Shown here in pieces: positions 55,686 to 64,000 of a stretch of 64,000 bases of DNA (within the stretch, counting starts at the first letter, position 1; each line of letters opens with the position of its first letter). A program made the position numbers and the translations under genes. This stretch comes from Brachybacterium timonense (GTDB lineage: Bacteria > Actinomycetota > Actinomycetes > Actinomycetales > Dermabacteraceae): contig NZ_LT984895.1 in the NCBI RefSeq assembly GCF_900258505.1, positions 2,827,441-2,891,440 on the forward strand. The letters run 5' to 3'. A model generated the notes under the pieces. It was given only the letters and a program-made list of their open reading frames with translations, did no database searches and was not told the DNA's origin.

Positions 55686-56573
55686 TCAGTCAGCGTGGAC
55701 CGCGTGCAAAGACTCGGCTTCCTGCTCACAGTTCTCGCAGGCCAGCACCATTTTCCTGCAGGTTGACACCTCACAGTTCACGTACCGCGGGGTCGGCTCG
55801 CCGCAGCGGATGCAGCACCCCAGAGACTGGACACCGTCGGCGAACTCACGATGCATTGTGCCGTCGAAGGTGTACAGCGACCCTTTCCACAGGCCCCGGT
55901 CACGGAACGCCTCGGCGTAGCGGACGATCCCGCCATCCAGCTGGTACACGTCCTGGAAACCACGGTTCTTCATGAGGACTGTGAGCACCTCGCAGCGGAT
56001 CCCTCCGGTGCAGTAGGTGACAACGGGTTTGTCCTTCAGCTCGTCATACCGGCCTGACTCGAGCTCAGCCACGAAGTCACGAGTGGTCTCCACCTGAGGC
56101 ACAACCGCCCCCTCGAACCGCCCGATTGCCGCCTCCATCGTGTTGCGCCCGTCGAAGAAGACGACGTCCTCGCCGCGGGCGGCCACCAGCTCGTGCAGCT
56201 GCTGCGGGGTTAGGTGCTCACCACCGCCGAGCACCCCGTCCTGGCTCACCTTGATCTCCTCGGGGCGGCCGAAGGTGACCAATTCGGGGCGGACCTTCAC
56301 CGACAAGCGAGGGAAATCGTCGCCGGTGCCCTGCGACCATTTGATGTCCGCGTCCTTGAATGGCGCGTACTCCTTCAGACCCCGCACGTACTGCTTGATC
56401 GCGCCGAGCTCTCCGCCGAGCGTCGCGTTGATGCCGTGCTCGGAGAGGATCACCCGGCCGCGCAGGTCCAGGCTGCGGGCCAGCGTCAGCTGCCACAGGC
56501 GGACGGCATCAGGGTCCGCCAGCGGCGTGAAGACGTAGAACAGGATGATGCGATGCTGGGTCTGTGGGGGCAC
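55686..56573 (-). CDS. trhO: tRNA uridine(34) hydroxylase (rhodanese-type)
   Basis: 295 residues. The N-terminal acylphosphatase-like domain ([15 protein letters not shown]) is followed by a rhodanese domain with catalytic Cys188 in [13 protein letters not shown]-terminal Cys cluster ([24 protein letters not shown]) probably binds a metal. TrhO forms 5-hydroxyuridine at tRNA position 34 using O2. The gene lies 326 bases downstream of the JetA-like gene on the same strand. Confidence 0.93.
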   Translation of the reverse strand: MPPQTQHRIILFYVFTPLADPDAVRLWQLTLARSLDLRGRVILSEHGINATLGGELGAIKQYVRGLKEYAPFKDADIKWSQGTGDDFPRLSVKVRPELVTFGRPEEIKVSQDGVLGGGEHLTPQQLHELVAARGEDVVFFDGRNTMEAAIGRFEGAVVPQVETTRDFVAELESGRYDELKDKPVVTYCTGGIRCEVLTVLMKNRGFQDVYQLDGGIVRYAEAFRDRGLWKGSLYTFDGTMHREFADGVQSLGCCIRCGEPTPRYVNCEVSTCRKMVLACENCEQEAESLHAVHAD

Positions 56574-56899
56574 TCTTGAATCCTAGGTGCGAGCCCATGG
56601 GTCACCGCCTTGCACGATCCGCGCGCACGCCACCGCACACCGCACGCCCCGGCCCGCACGCCACCGCACGCCCCGTCCCGCACATCCCGCGCCCCGCCCC
56701 GCACACCCTGCACACCCCGCTCGCCCGCACCCCCGCCCGAACATGGTGCATAGAGCATCTCAACAGCCCGGTGAAGGGTGACTTTCGCATCACGTTCACG
56801 GCGCAACGGCCGCTGTCGCGCGGCCGACGCTGATCATGCCCACGCGCCGTATCCTCAGACGCGGCAACGGCCTCTGCCACGGGGCCAACGGCCGCCGGG
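56574..56899. other. C-rich low-complexity intergenic tract
   Basis: 326 bases between trhO and the JetA-like gene. From about 56615 to 56740 the plus strand is a run of CGCACGCC, CACCGCA and CCCCGC words with almost no G-runs, so the strands are strongly asymmetric (C-rich above, G-rich below). No gene is supported. The remainder (56745-56899) holds the probable trhO promoter region. Confidence 0.55.
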
Positions 56900-58396
56900 T
56901 CACTGCGCCGGGACGTCGTCCAGGAAGTAGTAGGCCGGCACCTTCGCGGCGTAGTCGTTGCCGTCCAGCTCACGCCAGGTGACGATCTCGGTGGAGCCCT
57001 CACGCGCCTGCGCATGCTGTGTGGCCAGGAACATCAGGCCGATCACGCTCGCCAAGCCCTGCCGTGCCGGGGCGGCACGCAGCACGTCGCCAATAGAAGC
57101 CTGACCAGCTCTGCCTCGCACCGTGTTGACATCGTCCGTGAGCGTGACGATGTCGATGTCGTTCGTGCGCACCAGATCCTGCAGCACTTCAACGCTGAGC
57201 GTGGTGGCGTCGTGAACCTCCGCCTCGGCAGGCGCACCCGGATCGGTGGGATCCTTCAGCTGGTGCTGGGAGACTGACGCGAGACGAGCACGGGACAGCA
57301 GCGGCTCGAGGGGGAATGGGGCGCGGCTGGACACCTCATCCTTCTGCGCCAGCGCAATGCCTTGGGCTTCCTGCAGCGCCTCCAGCAGCACCCGGTGCTG
57401 GCGGAAATCCTGAGAGCGCACGAACCGAGCCAGGGACCGGTACAGCTCGGTCTTCACGTCGAGGACTTCCTGCGCCGGCTCGTACAGGTCGCTGAACACG
57501 TTGGCGAGCTTCTCGCGTTCCTCCCGCGTGAGAGTGCGTGCGAAGTCGCGCTCCAACAGGCGGTCCACGAGCTCCTGCGCCATGCGGGTCTGCTGCGGAT
57601 CGTTCAGCATGCGGAAGAACGCGGTGAACGTGCGTCCCACCGTGGATTGGCCCAGCAGGTCGTCACCGGCAAGCAGCTGTTCGAGCACCTCGCCACGGGA
57701 TCCCTCGGGGCTGAGGATCTGCTCGCGCAGGCTGAGATCCACCGCCCGCAGGTCCTCGCGGTACTGCAGGAAGTCGCCTGACAGCTCGGAGGCGATCTGC
57801 AGAATGTCCCGCAGCCGATCCACCGACGCCTCCGGGCTGGGCAGTAGCAACTCGCCCTCGGCCAGCTCCCGGATCTCCGCCTCGATCCGTTCGCGTCGGC
57901 GCTGCAGGTCTGCCAGGCGCACGTCGCGGTCGGTCTCGGTCTCCTGCGCGAGGCGTTCGAACTGCTGGACCACCAACTGCAGGCGGGACTCAGTGGTGGT
58001 GGGACGATGCTCCTCGAGGGAGGCGATGAACTGGATCGCGTCGATCGTCGCGGGTGACGGCTCGAAAGTGGTCTCCACTCGCTGCGGGTCATCGCGCCGC
58101 GTCAGATAGCCCTCACGCACCCAGGAATCGACGTACTCGGGCGCGGTGCGCGCCACCTGCTCATCCTCGTGCAGCAACGGCAGGTGAGTGGCCACACGCG
58201 CCACCAGTTCGGAGCGGGGCAGGCGCCGATCCCCGCCGGGGAAGACGGCCTGCAGGATGGAGAGCACCGCTGGCGCTTTGGTGGCGGCCAGCAGACGCCA
58301 CGTGGACAATCCCCGCAGCTGCTCGTACGCCTCCTTGCGTGCGGCCACGGCGTCGCGGCGGGATGCCGCGGGGCCGTCACGGAAGGGTGGGTTCAC
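56900..58396 (-). CDS. mksF: JetA/MksF-like subunit (dispersed Wadjet-type set)
   Basis: About 498 residues of the DUF3375 family. Winged-helix block AYEQLRGLSTWRLLAATKAPAVLSILQAVF and YVDSWVREGYLTRRDD match the jetA product at 34173. Coiled-coil segments follow, then SIGDVLRAAPARQGLASVIGLMFLATQHAQ, equivalent to ADVLADYPATQGLASVVGLLVLAHRH. The gene ends complete (YYFLDDVPAQ), so it is not a fragment. Start uncertain: GTG 58396 or TTG 58414. It lies alone between an FtsX-type ABC operon and trhO on the same strand. Its probable partners are the JetB-like gene at 47.6 kb and the JetC-like gene at 7.3 kb. Confidence 0.9.
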   Translation of the reverse strand: MNPPFRDGPAASRRDAVAARKEAYEQLRGLSTWRLLAATKAPAVLSILQAVFPGGDRRLPRSELVARVATHLPLLHEDEQVARTAPEYVDSWVREGYLTRRDDPQRVETTFEPSPATIDAIQFIASLEEHRPTTTESRLQLVVQQFERLAQETETDRDVRLADLQRRRERIEAEIRELAEGELLLPSPEASVDRLRDILQIASELSGDFLQYREDLRAVDLSLREQILSPEGSRGEVLEQLLAGDDLLGQSTVGRTFTAFFRMLNDPQQTRMAQELVDRLLERDFARTLTREEREKLANVFSDLYEPAQEVLDVKTELYRSLARFVRSQDFRQHRVLLEALQEAQGIALAQKDEVSSRAPFPLEPLLSRARLASVSQHQLKDPTDPGAPAEAEVHDATTLSVEVLQDLVRTNDIDIVTLTDDVNTVRGRAGQASIGDVLRAAPARQGLASVIGLMFLATQHAQAREGSTEIVTWRELDGNDYAAKVPAYYFLDDVPAQ

Positions 58397-58558
58397 GATG
58401 GGCGAGCCTACCAATGCGGCTCGAGAACCTGTCGGTCCCCGCCGTGCATCCGTCCCGCCATCAGCGCCGCCCCGCCGTGCATCCGTCCCGGCGCCGACGA
58501 CTCCCGCCGCTCTGCCGAACGACGCTCCCGCCGCACTTCCGGCCCACGTGGCGCGCGG

Positions 58559-59191
58559 TCAGCGCTGCACGAGTGCGCGTCGCTCCAGCTGAAGGGAGAC
58601 GTCTGCCGCCCGGGCGAGCTGTTTGGAGTGCGTCACGACGATGACGCATTTGTTGCGCTCATGTGCCGCGTCTCGAAGGATGTCGATCACTCCTTGGGCA
58701 GTGTCTTCATCCAGGTTTCCCGTGGGTTCATCGGCAAGGATCACCGGTGCCGAAGACACGAGGGCTCGAGCAATCGCCACTCGCTGCTGCTGGCCGCCGG
58801 AGAGCGCCAGGACACTACGTTTGGCGGCGTCGGCGTCGATGCCCAGCTCCTGAAGGGTGTCGACCGTCGCCTTCCGGTTCACCAGGCGCAGGTTCTCCAG
58901 CGGGGTGAGGTAGTCGATCAGGTTGTAGTTCTGGAAGACCAGCGCGATGTTCTTTCGGCGGTGCGCGGAGTATCCGGATGCGGCAATGTCTTTGCCGTCG
59001 AAGCGCACGGTCCCCGAGCTGGGGGCATCCAGCCCGGCCAGCAGATTCAGCATCGTCGTCTTCCCCGCCCCGGAGCGGCCGACGATAGAGTAGAACGTCC
59101 CCGTCTCGAAATCATGCTGGACGTTGTTCAGCACACGCTGCGAGGTGCGCTTATAGGTGTAGCTGACATGATCAAGCTGCATAATGCTCAT
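58559..59191 (-). CDS. ABC transporter ATPase of an FtsX-type system
   Basis: 210 residues. Walker [10 protein letters not shown], signature [15 protein letters not shown], Walker [13 protein letters not shown] and H-loop [12 protein letters not shown] are present. MacB/LolD-type ATPase working with the two FtsX-like permeases encoded just upstream. ATG at 59191 follows TAGGAA. It is last in the operon, 9 bases after the second permease. Confidence 0.93.
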   Translation of the reverse strand: MSIMQLDHVSYTYKRTSQRVLNNVQHDFETGTFYSIVGRSGAGKTTMLNLLAGLDAPSSGTVRFDGKDIAASGYSAHRRKNIALVFQNYNLIDYLTPLENLRLVNRKATVDTLQELGIDADAAKRSVLALSGGQQQRVAIARALVSSAPVILADEPTGNLDEDTAQGVIDILRDAAHERNKCVIVVTHSKQLARAADVSLQLERRALVQR

Positions 59192-59199
59192 TATTGTTC

Positions 59200-60402
59200 C
59201 TAACTCATCGAAGAAAGAATGTGCTGCGGCCGCTGCCGCATGATGGGGAAAACTCCGACGGTGATTCCCACCGCCGTGACGAGCACTCCGATTCCCAGCG
59301 CGATAGCAATACTGGATGCACTGATCGTGAAATGAACAGCGGAGAGGGCCTCACTGCCTGCGTGCGCAACGACCGTGCTTGCGAGATGGCTCGAGAGGAG
59401 CTGCCCCACCACCGTGGCGATCACCGCGGCGATGAGAGCGAACACTCCCGATTCGAGAGCTAGTTGGGCCACGATGGCACCTTTGCTCTTCCCGACTGCT
59501 AACAGGATTCCGATCTCGCGAATGCGCCCGCGGACCCAGAACGCGCTCACCAGCGCCAGCACGGATCCGCCCGCAGCGCTGAGGCCCAGGAGCAGCAGGG
59601 TCAGCAGACGCTCCACCCCGGCGATCGCGTGAAGCACCGGCGCGAACTGCGCGGAGTTATCGTCCAGCACCAGATCGGGGGCGGCCCGCTCGGCAGCGTG
59701 CAGAGCGGCAGGAAGCTGGTCGGCCGACGCGGCGAGATACCGGCCGGCGGACAGCTGAGCACCAAGCTCTTGGGCCGACGCCACGTCGACGAACACCTGA
59801 TTCTCCGAGTCCCCAGACGGCAACCCCGACGGATTGTCGGCCTTTCCGTCGAAGATCCCGACCACCGTCACGGTGACCTCGGCGCCTTCCCGGGTGAGCG
59901 TGAATGTGCTGCCCACCGTCAGCGAATTGTGCTCGGCGAACGCACGATGGACGAGCGCCTGCCGCTTCCCTGAGCCCACACCGCTGCCCTCCACGAGGCG
60001 ATACAGCGAGCCCTGGAAAGCCGGATACAGCGCCGAGTTGCCCGCGCCGATCACACTGACATCACCGCCGAACTCGGGGTCGAGCTGAATGCCGCCTGTC
60101 CCCGGCACCGCGCTGGCTCCTGCCGGTGTGGCGAGGGTTTCTGCTTCGAGACTGTGCTGGGCGACTTCGGGCAGGTGGGCCAGCCGCTCCGCCTGCTCCG
60201 CATCCAGGGTGGGTTCGCCGTGGGCGGTGAACCCTGCACCGATGCTGGTGTTGATCGCCTGTTTGACGTCATGCATCGTCGATCGCACACCGGACTGGGC
60301 GACGAGCGCGGTGAACACCACGGCCATGAGCAGGACCATCAGCGCGCTGCGGCGCGGTCTGCGGATGATGCAGCGCCAGGCTCTGGACCAGGCGTCGCTC
60401 AT
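59200..60402 (-). CDS. FtsX-type ABC permease
   Basis: 400 residues with the MacB/FtsX plan: helix 1 (SALMVLLMAVVFTALVAQSG), a MacB_PCD-like extracytoplasmic domain (residues 40-260) and three C-terminal helices with WVRGRIREIGILLAVGKSKGAIVAQLALESG between them. The C-terminus is VFPIMRQRPQHILSSMS. Its start overlaps the other permease by four bases. Export or sensing of peptides is the usual role; this pair resembles bacteriocin-immunity or peptide-export systems. Confidence 0.9.
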   Translation of the reverse strand: MSDAWSRAWRCIIRRPRRSALMVLLMAVVFTALVAQSGVRSTMHDVKQAINTSIGAGFTAHGEPTLDAEQAERLAHLPEVAQHSLEAETLATPAGASAVPGTGGIQLDPEFGGDVSVIGAGNSALYPAFQGSLYRLVEGSGVGSGKRQALVHRAFAEHNSLTVGSTFTLTREGAEVTVTVVGIFDGKADNPSGLPSGDSENQVFVDVASAQELGAQLSAGRYLAASADQLPAALHAAERAAPDLVLDDNSAQFAPVLHAIAGVERLLTLLLLGLSAAGGSVLALVSAFWVRGRIREIGILLAVGKSKGAIVAQLALESGVFALIAAVIATVVGQLLSSHLASTVVAHAGSEALSAVHFTISASSIAIALGIGVLVTAVGITVGVFPIMRQRPQHILSSMS

Positions 60403-61766
60403 GCGTCAGTCACCAGGATGTCGCGGGGGTGCTTGCGCATCATGGGGAAGGCAGCGATGGCAACCACCAGCACGATGACAGCAAGGCACAGAACGGCTGC
60501 GTAGATTCCCGCGTCGGGCGTCAGACCCACGGACAGGCTGTCCAGCGTCTGCGTGGACATCGCTGACTCCATGTCCGCGCCGAACTGGCCGGCCCGAGAC
60601 ATCTCCTCCTGGGCCGCGGCGTTGACGGCGCTCAGCGTCGCGTTCCCCATGGACTGGGCGATGAGGCTCGCTGCCCCGAAGGCGATCACGCATGCCGGCA
60701 CGGCGATGACCAGCAGTTCGATCAGGTATTGGCCGACGATGCTGGCTTTGGTGACGCCCAACGACAGCAGCGTGCCCGTCTTTTTATGGCGTTCGTTCAG
60801 CCAGAGGAACAGGATGAGCATGACGATGGCGGCAGCGATGATCGTCGTAGCCGTCGTCGTCTTCCGCATCACGCTCTTGATTCCGTCCACGGCGCCCGTG
60901 ATGCCCGAGAAGTACTGCGTGGCGCGGGAGAGCTGATAGTTCTTCCAGTCGATGCTCAGACCGGCGGCGTCCCTGACCACCTGATCGACGTCGGCGCCCG
61001 ACGCGACGAAGAAGTTCGCGTCCTGATAGATCTCGGTCTCGTCAGTGAACTGATACAGCGCCCGCGTGGTGTCGAGGTCCGTGAAGACCGTATTGGCGTA
61101 CAGCTCGCTGCGCTGAGCAACGGGGCCGGTGTTCTTGCCGGAGAACAGGCCGACGATCTCAGTCTCCACTTCCTCGGTCGACTGTCGCTCATTGTCGGCG
61201 TCGTACTTGTTGCCCTTCACCGTGAGCTTGCTGCCCACGGTGAGGTTGTTGGCCTTGGCCAGGTCCTCATGAATCAGCGCCTTATGCGTATCGTCGGGCC
61301 TGAGGTGACGGCCTGCGCTGAGTGTCAGAGCACCGCTTCGGAAGTTGCCCGCGATCTCGCTGGTGTTGACGCCCCACACATTGACGGCGTTACCGAACTG
61401 AGCCTCACGTTCGCTGTCGTAGTCATCGCGGTCGAGCTTCTGGACCGTCGCACCGACCAGATCAGCCGTGACGTTCTGCCTGGCGACGTAGTCCTGCACC
61501 CGATCCAGCTGGGCGATCTTCTCGATGTCGGCACGTTTCACTGTGCCCGCACCGCGCGGCGTCCCCAGGTTGTTCTGCGGGTTGTTCTCGAGCACGAAGC
61601 CCTGGCCTGTCTTGGCGTCGATCTCATCCGAGACCTTGTCAGCTGCGTGGGTCACTGCATGAGTCGCCATCACCACCGTGGCCATGATGGTGAAGACCAC
61701 CAGGATGATGAGGGTCTTCACCGGCTTTCTGGCGCAGTAGCGCACTGCTCTTCCTACGAACGACAA
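60399..61766 (-). CDS. FtsX-type ABC permease
   Basis: 455 residues with the same plan as its neighbour: helix 1 (TLIILVVFTIMATVVMATHAV), a large extracytoplasmic domain and three C-terminal helices around WLNERHKKTGTLLSLGVTKASIVGQYLIELLVIAVP. The C-terminus is FPMMRKHPRDILVTDA. The start is TTG at 61766, preceded by GAAAGGGA, which implies moderate expression. First gene of the three-gene operon and divergent from the WXG100-like gene. Confidence 0.9.
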   Translation of the reverse strand: MSFVGRAVRYCARKPVKTLIILVVFTIMATVVMATHAVTHAADKVSDEIDAKTGQGFVLENNPQNNLGTPRGAGTVKRADIEKIAQLDRVQDYVARQNVTADLVGATVQKLDRDDYDSEREAQFGNAVNVWGVNTSEIAGNFRSGALTLSAGRHLRPDDTHKALIHEDLAKANNLTVGSKLTVKGNKYDADNERQSTEEVETEIVGLFSGKNTGPVAQRSELYANTVFTDLDTTRALYQFTDETEIYQDANFFVASGADVDQVVRDAAGLSIDWKNYQLSRATQYFSGITGAVDGIKSVMRKTTTATTIIAAAIVMLILFLWLNERHKKTGTLLSLGVTKASIVGQYLIELLVIAVPACVIAFGAASLIAQSMGNATLSAVNAAAQEEMSRAGQFGADMESAMSTQTLDSLSVGLTPDAGIYAAVLCLAVIVLVVAIAAFPMMRKHPRDILVTDA

Positions 61767-62053
61767 CGATGTCCCTTTCCTGTCGGCATTCCTGTCGGCA
61801 TCAACGGTGCTCGCCCATACCAGGGGGGAGTGTGCGCATCGTTCCTGTGGAACTCATGGATGACACTTGTACGGATGCTGTCATCTGCGTGGGTGCTGGG
61901 AGCAGCGTCGTCGTCAGCCCCCGGAGGACCCACCGGGATGGCACGGGGACTTCTCCCCATCGACGTCCCCCACGCCCACGTCTACTGTCTGACGTGTTCG
62001 GGTCGACGGGCGGCCCTGGTACGACCCACTTTTCACTCGCCAAGGAGGCGGCG
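61767..62053. promoter_or_regulatory. Divergent promoter region with inverted and direct repeats
   Basis: 287 bases. GATGACA and TGTCATC (61859-61885) form an inverted repeat with a 13-base spacer, a plausible operator. CCTGTCGGCATT and CCTGTCGGCATC (61779-61802) are adjacent 12-base direct repeats overlapping the leader of the ABC operon. AAGGAGG at 62042-62048 is the ribosome binding site of the WXG100-like gene. Confidence 0.5.
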
Positions 62054-63088
62054 ATGACGTTTTATGGCGCTGATACCGAGCAGCTGCGGACGATGTCAGA
62101 CACGATGCGCGCCAAGATCGGCACGCTCACCGATATTCAGAACCGGGTCATCCAGTCGTCCCAGACCGTGACGTGGGAAGGTCCCGACGCCGACACGTTC
62201 CGCGACACTGTCTTCAGCAGCATCAGCCCGCGCTTCAACGACCTGACGGCCTCGCTCTACGACCATGCTGACGAGCTCTCCACTCACGCCGACGAACAGG
62301 ATGACGCCTCTGACCCCCGCAGCTTCTGGGAGAAGCTCAACGACTGGCTGAAGGGGCCCGCCGACCTCACCAAGCTCGCCCGCAATATCCAGAAGCTCAT
62401 CCAGGACCCGAAGAAGATGCTGGACATGTTCAAGCGCTTCCCGGATCTTCGAGATGCCTTCAAGGACCTCAAGAACCTCGAGCAGATGTTCCCGGCCCTG
62501 GCGGAAATGGAGCGCAAGGCTATCCGAGCCGAGTGGGTCGATGAGCTGCTCGGCAAGGGCTGGGAGAAGCTCGGCAACGCAATCCCCAAGACGATCAGCT
62601 CGCTCTTCGGCATCAACATTCCGGGCAAGGAGTGGGCGGGGAAGCTCCTCTCGCACATGGATGAGATCACCGACGCCACCAAGCCGTGGGTGAAGCTCGG
62701 CTCGAAGACCTTTGGGAAGCTCCTGCCAGGTCTCGACATCGGCCTGGGCATAAACCAGATGATGAGCCCGGACTCCACAGGCTATGACAAGTTCTCGGGT
62801 GGCCTGTCCGTTGCCTCGGGCACCCTGACCCTCATTGCTCCGTTGACCGGCCCGGCTGCGCCGATCGTCGCTGGTGTCGGCATCGGGCTCGGCGTGGTCT
62901 CGGCCGGTATGGATATCGGCAAGATGGCGTACGAGAACATCCCGCTCGTGAGAGGCGCCGCGGACGCTGTCGGCAATGCCGCCGTGAGTGCCGGCAACGC
63001 AGTCGTCGATGGAGCGAAGGCCGTCGGGAATGCGATCGGCGACGGGCTGGGGGCCGTCGGCAACGCTTTCGGCTCGATCTTCGGCTAA
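62054..63088 (+). CDS. WXG100-like domain protein with long hydrophobic C-terminus
   Basis: 344 residues. The N-terminal helical hairpin (residues 1-85) carries the turn motif TWEGPDADTF (Trp41, Gly43), the mark of WXG100/ESAT-6-type proteins secreted by type VII systems. A helical middle (WEKLNDWLKGPADLTKLARNIQKLI onwards) is followed by a Gly/Ala/Val-rich membrane-active looking stretch (LIAPLTGPAAPIVAGVGIGLG) and an imperfect helix repeat (AVGNAAVSAGNAVV, AVGNAIGDGLGAVGNAFG). It is longer than plain WXG100 carriers and may be an effector or toxin. No nuclease or other catalytic motif seen. The ATG is preceded by AAGGAGG; the longer upstream frame lacks support. Confidence 0.8.
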   Translation: MTFYGADTEQLRTMSDTMRAKIGTLTDIQNRVIQSSQTVTWEGPDADTFRDTVFSSISPRFNDLTASLYDHADELSTHADEQDDASDPRSFWEKLNDWLKGPADLTKLARNIQKLIQDPKKMLDMFKRFPDLRDAFKDLKNLEQMFPALAEMERKAIRAEWVDELLGKGWEKLGNAIPKTISSLFGINIPGKEWAGKLLSHMDEITDATKPWVKLGSKTFGKLLPGLDIGLGINQMMSPDSTGYDKFSGGLSVASGTLTLIAPLTGPAAPIVAGVGIGLGVVSAGMDIGKMAYENIPLVRGAADAVGNAAVSAGNAVVDGAKAVGNAIGDGLGAVGNAFGSIFG

Positions 63089-63218
63089 ACCGCCGCGTCA
63101 CCTCGTCGCAGCCGAGCGTGGTTGCGAACGACATCACCGGATCGTCGGATGAACCTCGCACTGTATGCGAGGATCACATCAACCCCGGCTCCACAAAGCC
63201 CCTTCGTGGAAGGACCCC

Positions 63219-64000
63219 ATGGCTGCCTCGACTCCTCCCCCTCCGACCGGTGCCTCCCGTGCAAACATGTGCGCCGCTGTCGTCCTCGAGGGGGCTGACG
63301 ACGGCCCCCAGAAGTTCGGCATCTTCACCGATGAGGAGCTGATCGCGCTTGACGGCATCGCCACCGATCAGCTCGTGCCCACACCGTGGATCACCGCCAA
63401 TGCGGAGACCATCAGCACAGAGCACGCCGCGAGCGTGGCACTGCGCGGGCTGATCGCCCGCCAGCTAGTTCTGCCCGCTGAGATGCTGGCCGAAGACTGG
63501 TCAGACCTTGGCGACGATCCTCGCCGTTTGATCGCTGCCGACCCGGTTCAGGGGCTGATCACGCTACGTCGATCCGCCTCGTCGGTCGTCTCTTTCCATC
63601 GGGTCGTCCAGCAAAGTTCCCACACACTGATTCACTACGGCTACGAAAACGGTCGCATCCTCGAGGAAGAGATCACCCAGGATGGCTTCCACCACTTCGT
63701 CGTGCTACCTGCGGCCCAGGCTCCCCAGCGCGCACTGATGCTCGTGGACCAAGACCAGGTCGCCTCCAACGACGGAGAGTCCATCGTCGCTGATCTCGAT
63801 GATCTCAGCGAGACCTCGCCGCTGAGCACAACGCTCGCCGATACCCGCGCCCTGACAGTCGCGACCGTCGTCCGCCGTGACACGGAGCCAGAGCAGTTCA
63901 CCTTTTATGCAACTAGCACTGCGCTCCTGGTCTCCCGCCCGGAGTCCGAACCTGGTACGGCCGACGACTCGACGCCGATGCAGTTCATCGAGATCTCCCG
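63219..64000 (+). CDS. Uncharacterised protein, 3' end outside window; possible partner of the WXG100-like protein
   Basis: The frame is open from ATG 63219 to the window end (260 codons). After a short Pro-rich N-terminus, the protein is alpha/beta with VLEGADDGPQKFGIFTDEEL, ALRGLIARQLVLPAEM, SSHTLIHYGYENGRILEEE and GFHHFVVLPAAQAPQRAL. It is soluble and acidic, with no signal peptide. It resembles in general plan the cytoplasmic chaperone-like proteins that accompany WXG100 substrates, but I do not recognise a specific family. GGAAGGA just precedes the ATG, and it lies 130 bases after the WXG100-like gene on the same strand. Confidence 0.7.
   Translation, partial: MAASTPPPPTGASRANMCAAVVLEGADDGPQKFGIFTDEELIALDGIATDQLVPTPWITANAETISTEHAASVALRGLIARQLVLPAEMLAEDWSDLGDDPRRLIAADPVQGLITLRRSASSVVSFHRVVQQSSHTLIHYGYENGRILEEEITQDGFHHFVVLPAAQAPQRALMLVDQDQVASNDGESIVADLDDLSETSPLSTTLADTRALTVATVVRRDTEPEQFTFYATSTALLVSRPESEPGTADDSTPMQFIEIS

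Noticed and set aside
7204-61960. 16-base match between the hairpin at 7204-7219 and 61945-61960 (inverted)
   Set aside because: A single 16-base match is about what chance gives in a 64-kb GC-rich window searched on both strands, and the sequence is partly self-complementary.

Overview
The window is high-GC DNA with AGGAGG-type ribosome binding sites, four-base gene overlaps and several GTG or TTG starts. A maltokinase, Wadjet/MksBEF condensins, a WXG100-type protein and LytR_C and NlpC/P60 envelope proteins together point to an actinobacterium, most likely one of the Micrococcales. No rRNA, tRNA, CRISPR array or insertion sequence was seen. The first and last genes run off the window.

Layout: 0-7 kb holds envelope and glycan genes (NlpC/P60 endopeptidase, GH20 hexosaminidase behind a 26-bp tandem repeat array, LytR_C membrane protein, CshA-like surface protein, maltokinase). 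7.3-10.7 kb is a JetC/MksB-like SMC ATPase. 10.7-15.6 kb is a LysR-linked catabolic cluster (DUF3100 membrane protein, partner membrane protein, hydroxyacid dehydrogenase, aldehyde dehydrogenase). 15.6-22.1 kb is a complete type I restriction-modification system (hsdMSR). 22.5-26.3 kb is a D-serine module (GntP permease, DsdA, YheO/DauR-like regulator). 26.6-32.3 kb is a LacI-controlled sugar ABC transporter with a GH32-type hydrolase.

32.7-42.2 kb is a defence block: a fic gene with an in-frame stop, an intact jetABCD (Wadjet) operon with overlapping genes, a lipoprotein, and a relic of a second fic. Both fic loci have the same kind of palindrome just upstream. 42.3-47.6 kb is a two-component system with a FtsX-type ABC exporter, directly downstream of a second JetB-like gene (47.6-48.4 kb). 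48.9-53.2 kb is an Lpl/Yes-type carbohydrate ABC transporter. 53.9-56.6 kb carries a repeat-rich membrane-anchored protein, an alkyltransferase-like protein and TrhO. 56.9-58.4 kb is a second JetA-like gene. 58.6-61.8 kb is another FtsX-type ABC system, followed by a WXG100-like gene and a partner gene cut by the window end.

The most striking feature is a second complete set of condensin subunits (JetA-, JetB- and JetC-like). All three genes are on the minus strand and in the canonical A, B, C order, but they are spread over 51 kb with unrelated operons between them and no second jetD in the window. They lie around, and are diverged from, the compact jetABCD operon on the plus strand. The dispersed set looks like an old MksFEB operon broken open by insertions at gene boundaries, or rewired into neighbouring operons.
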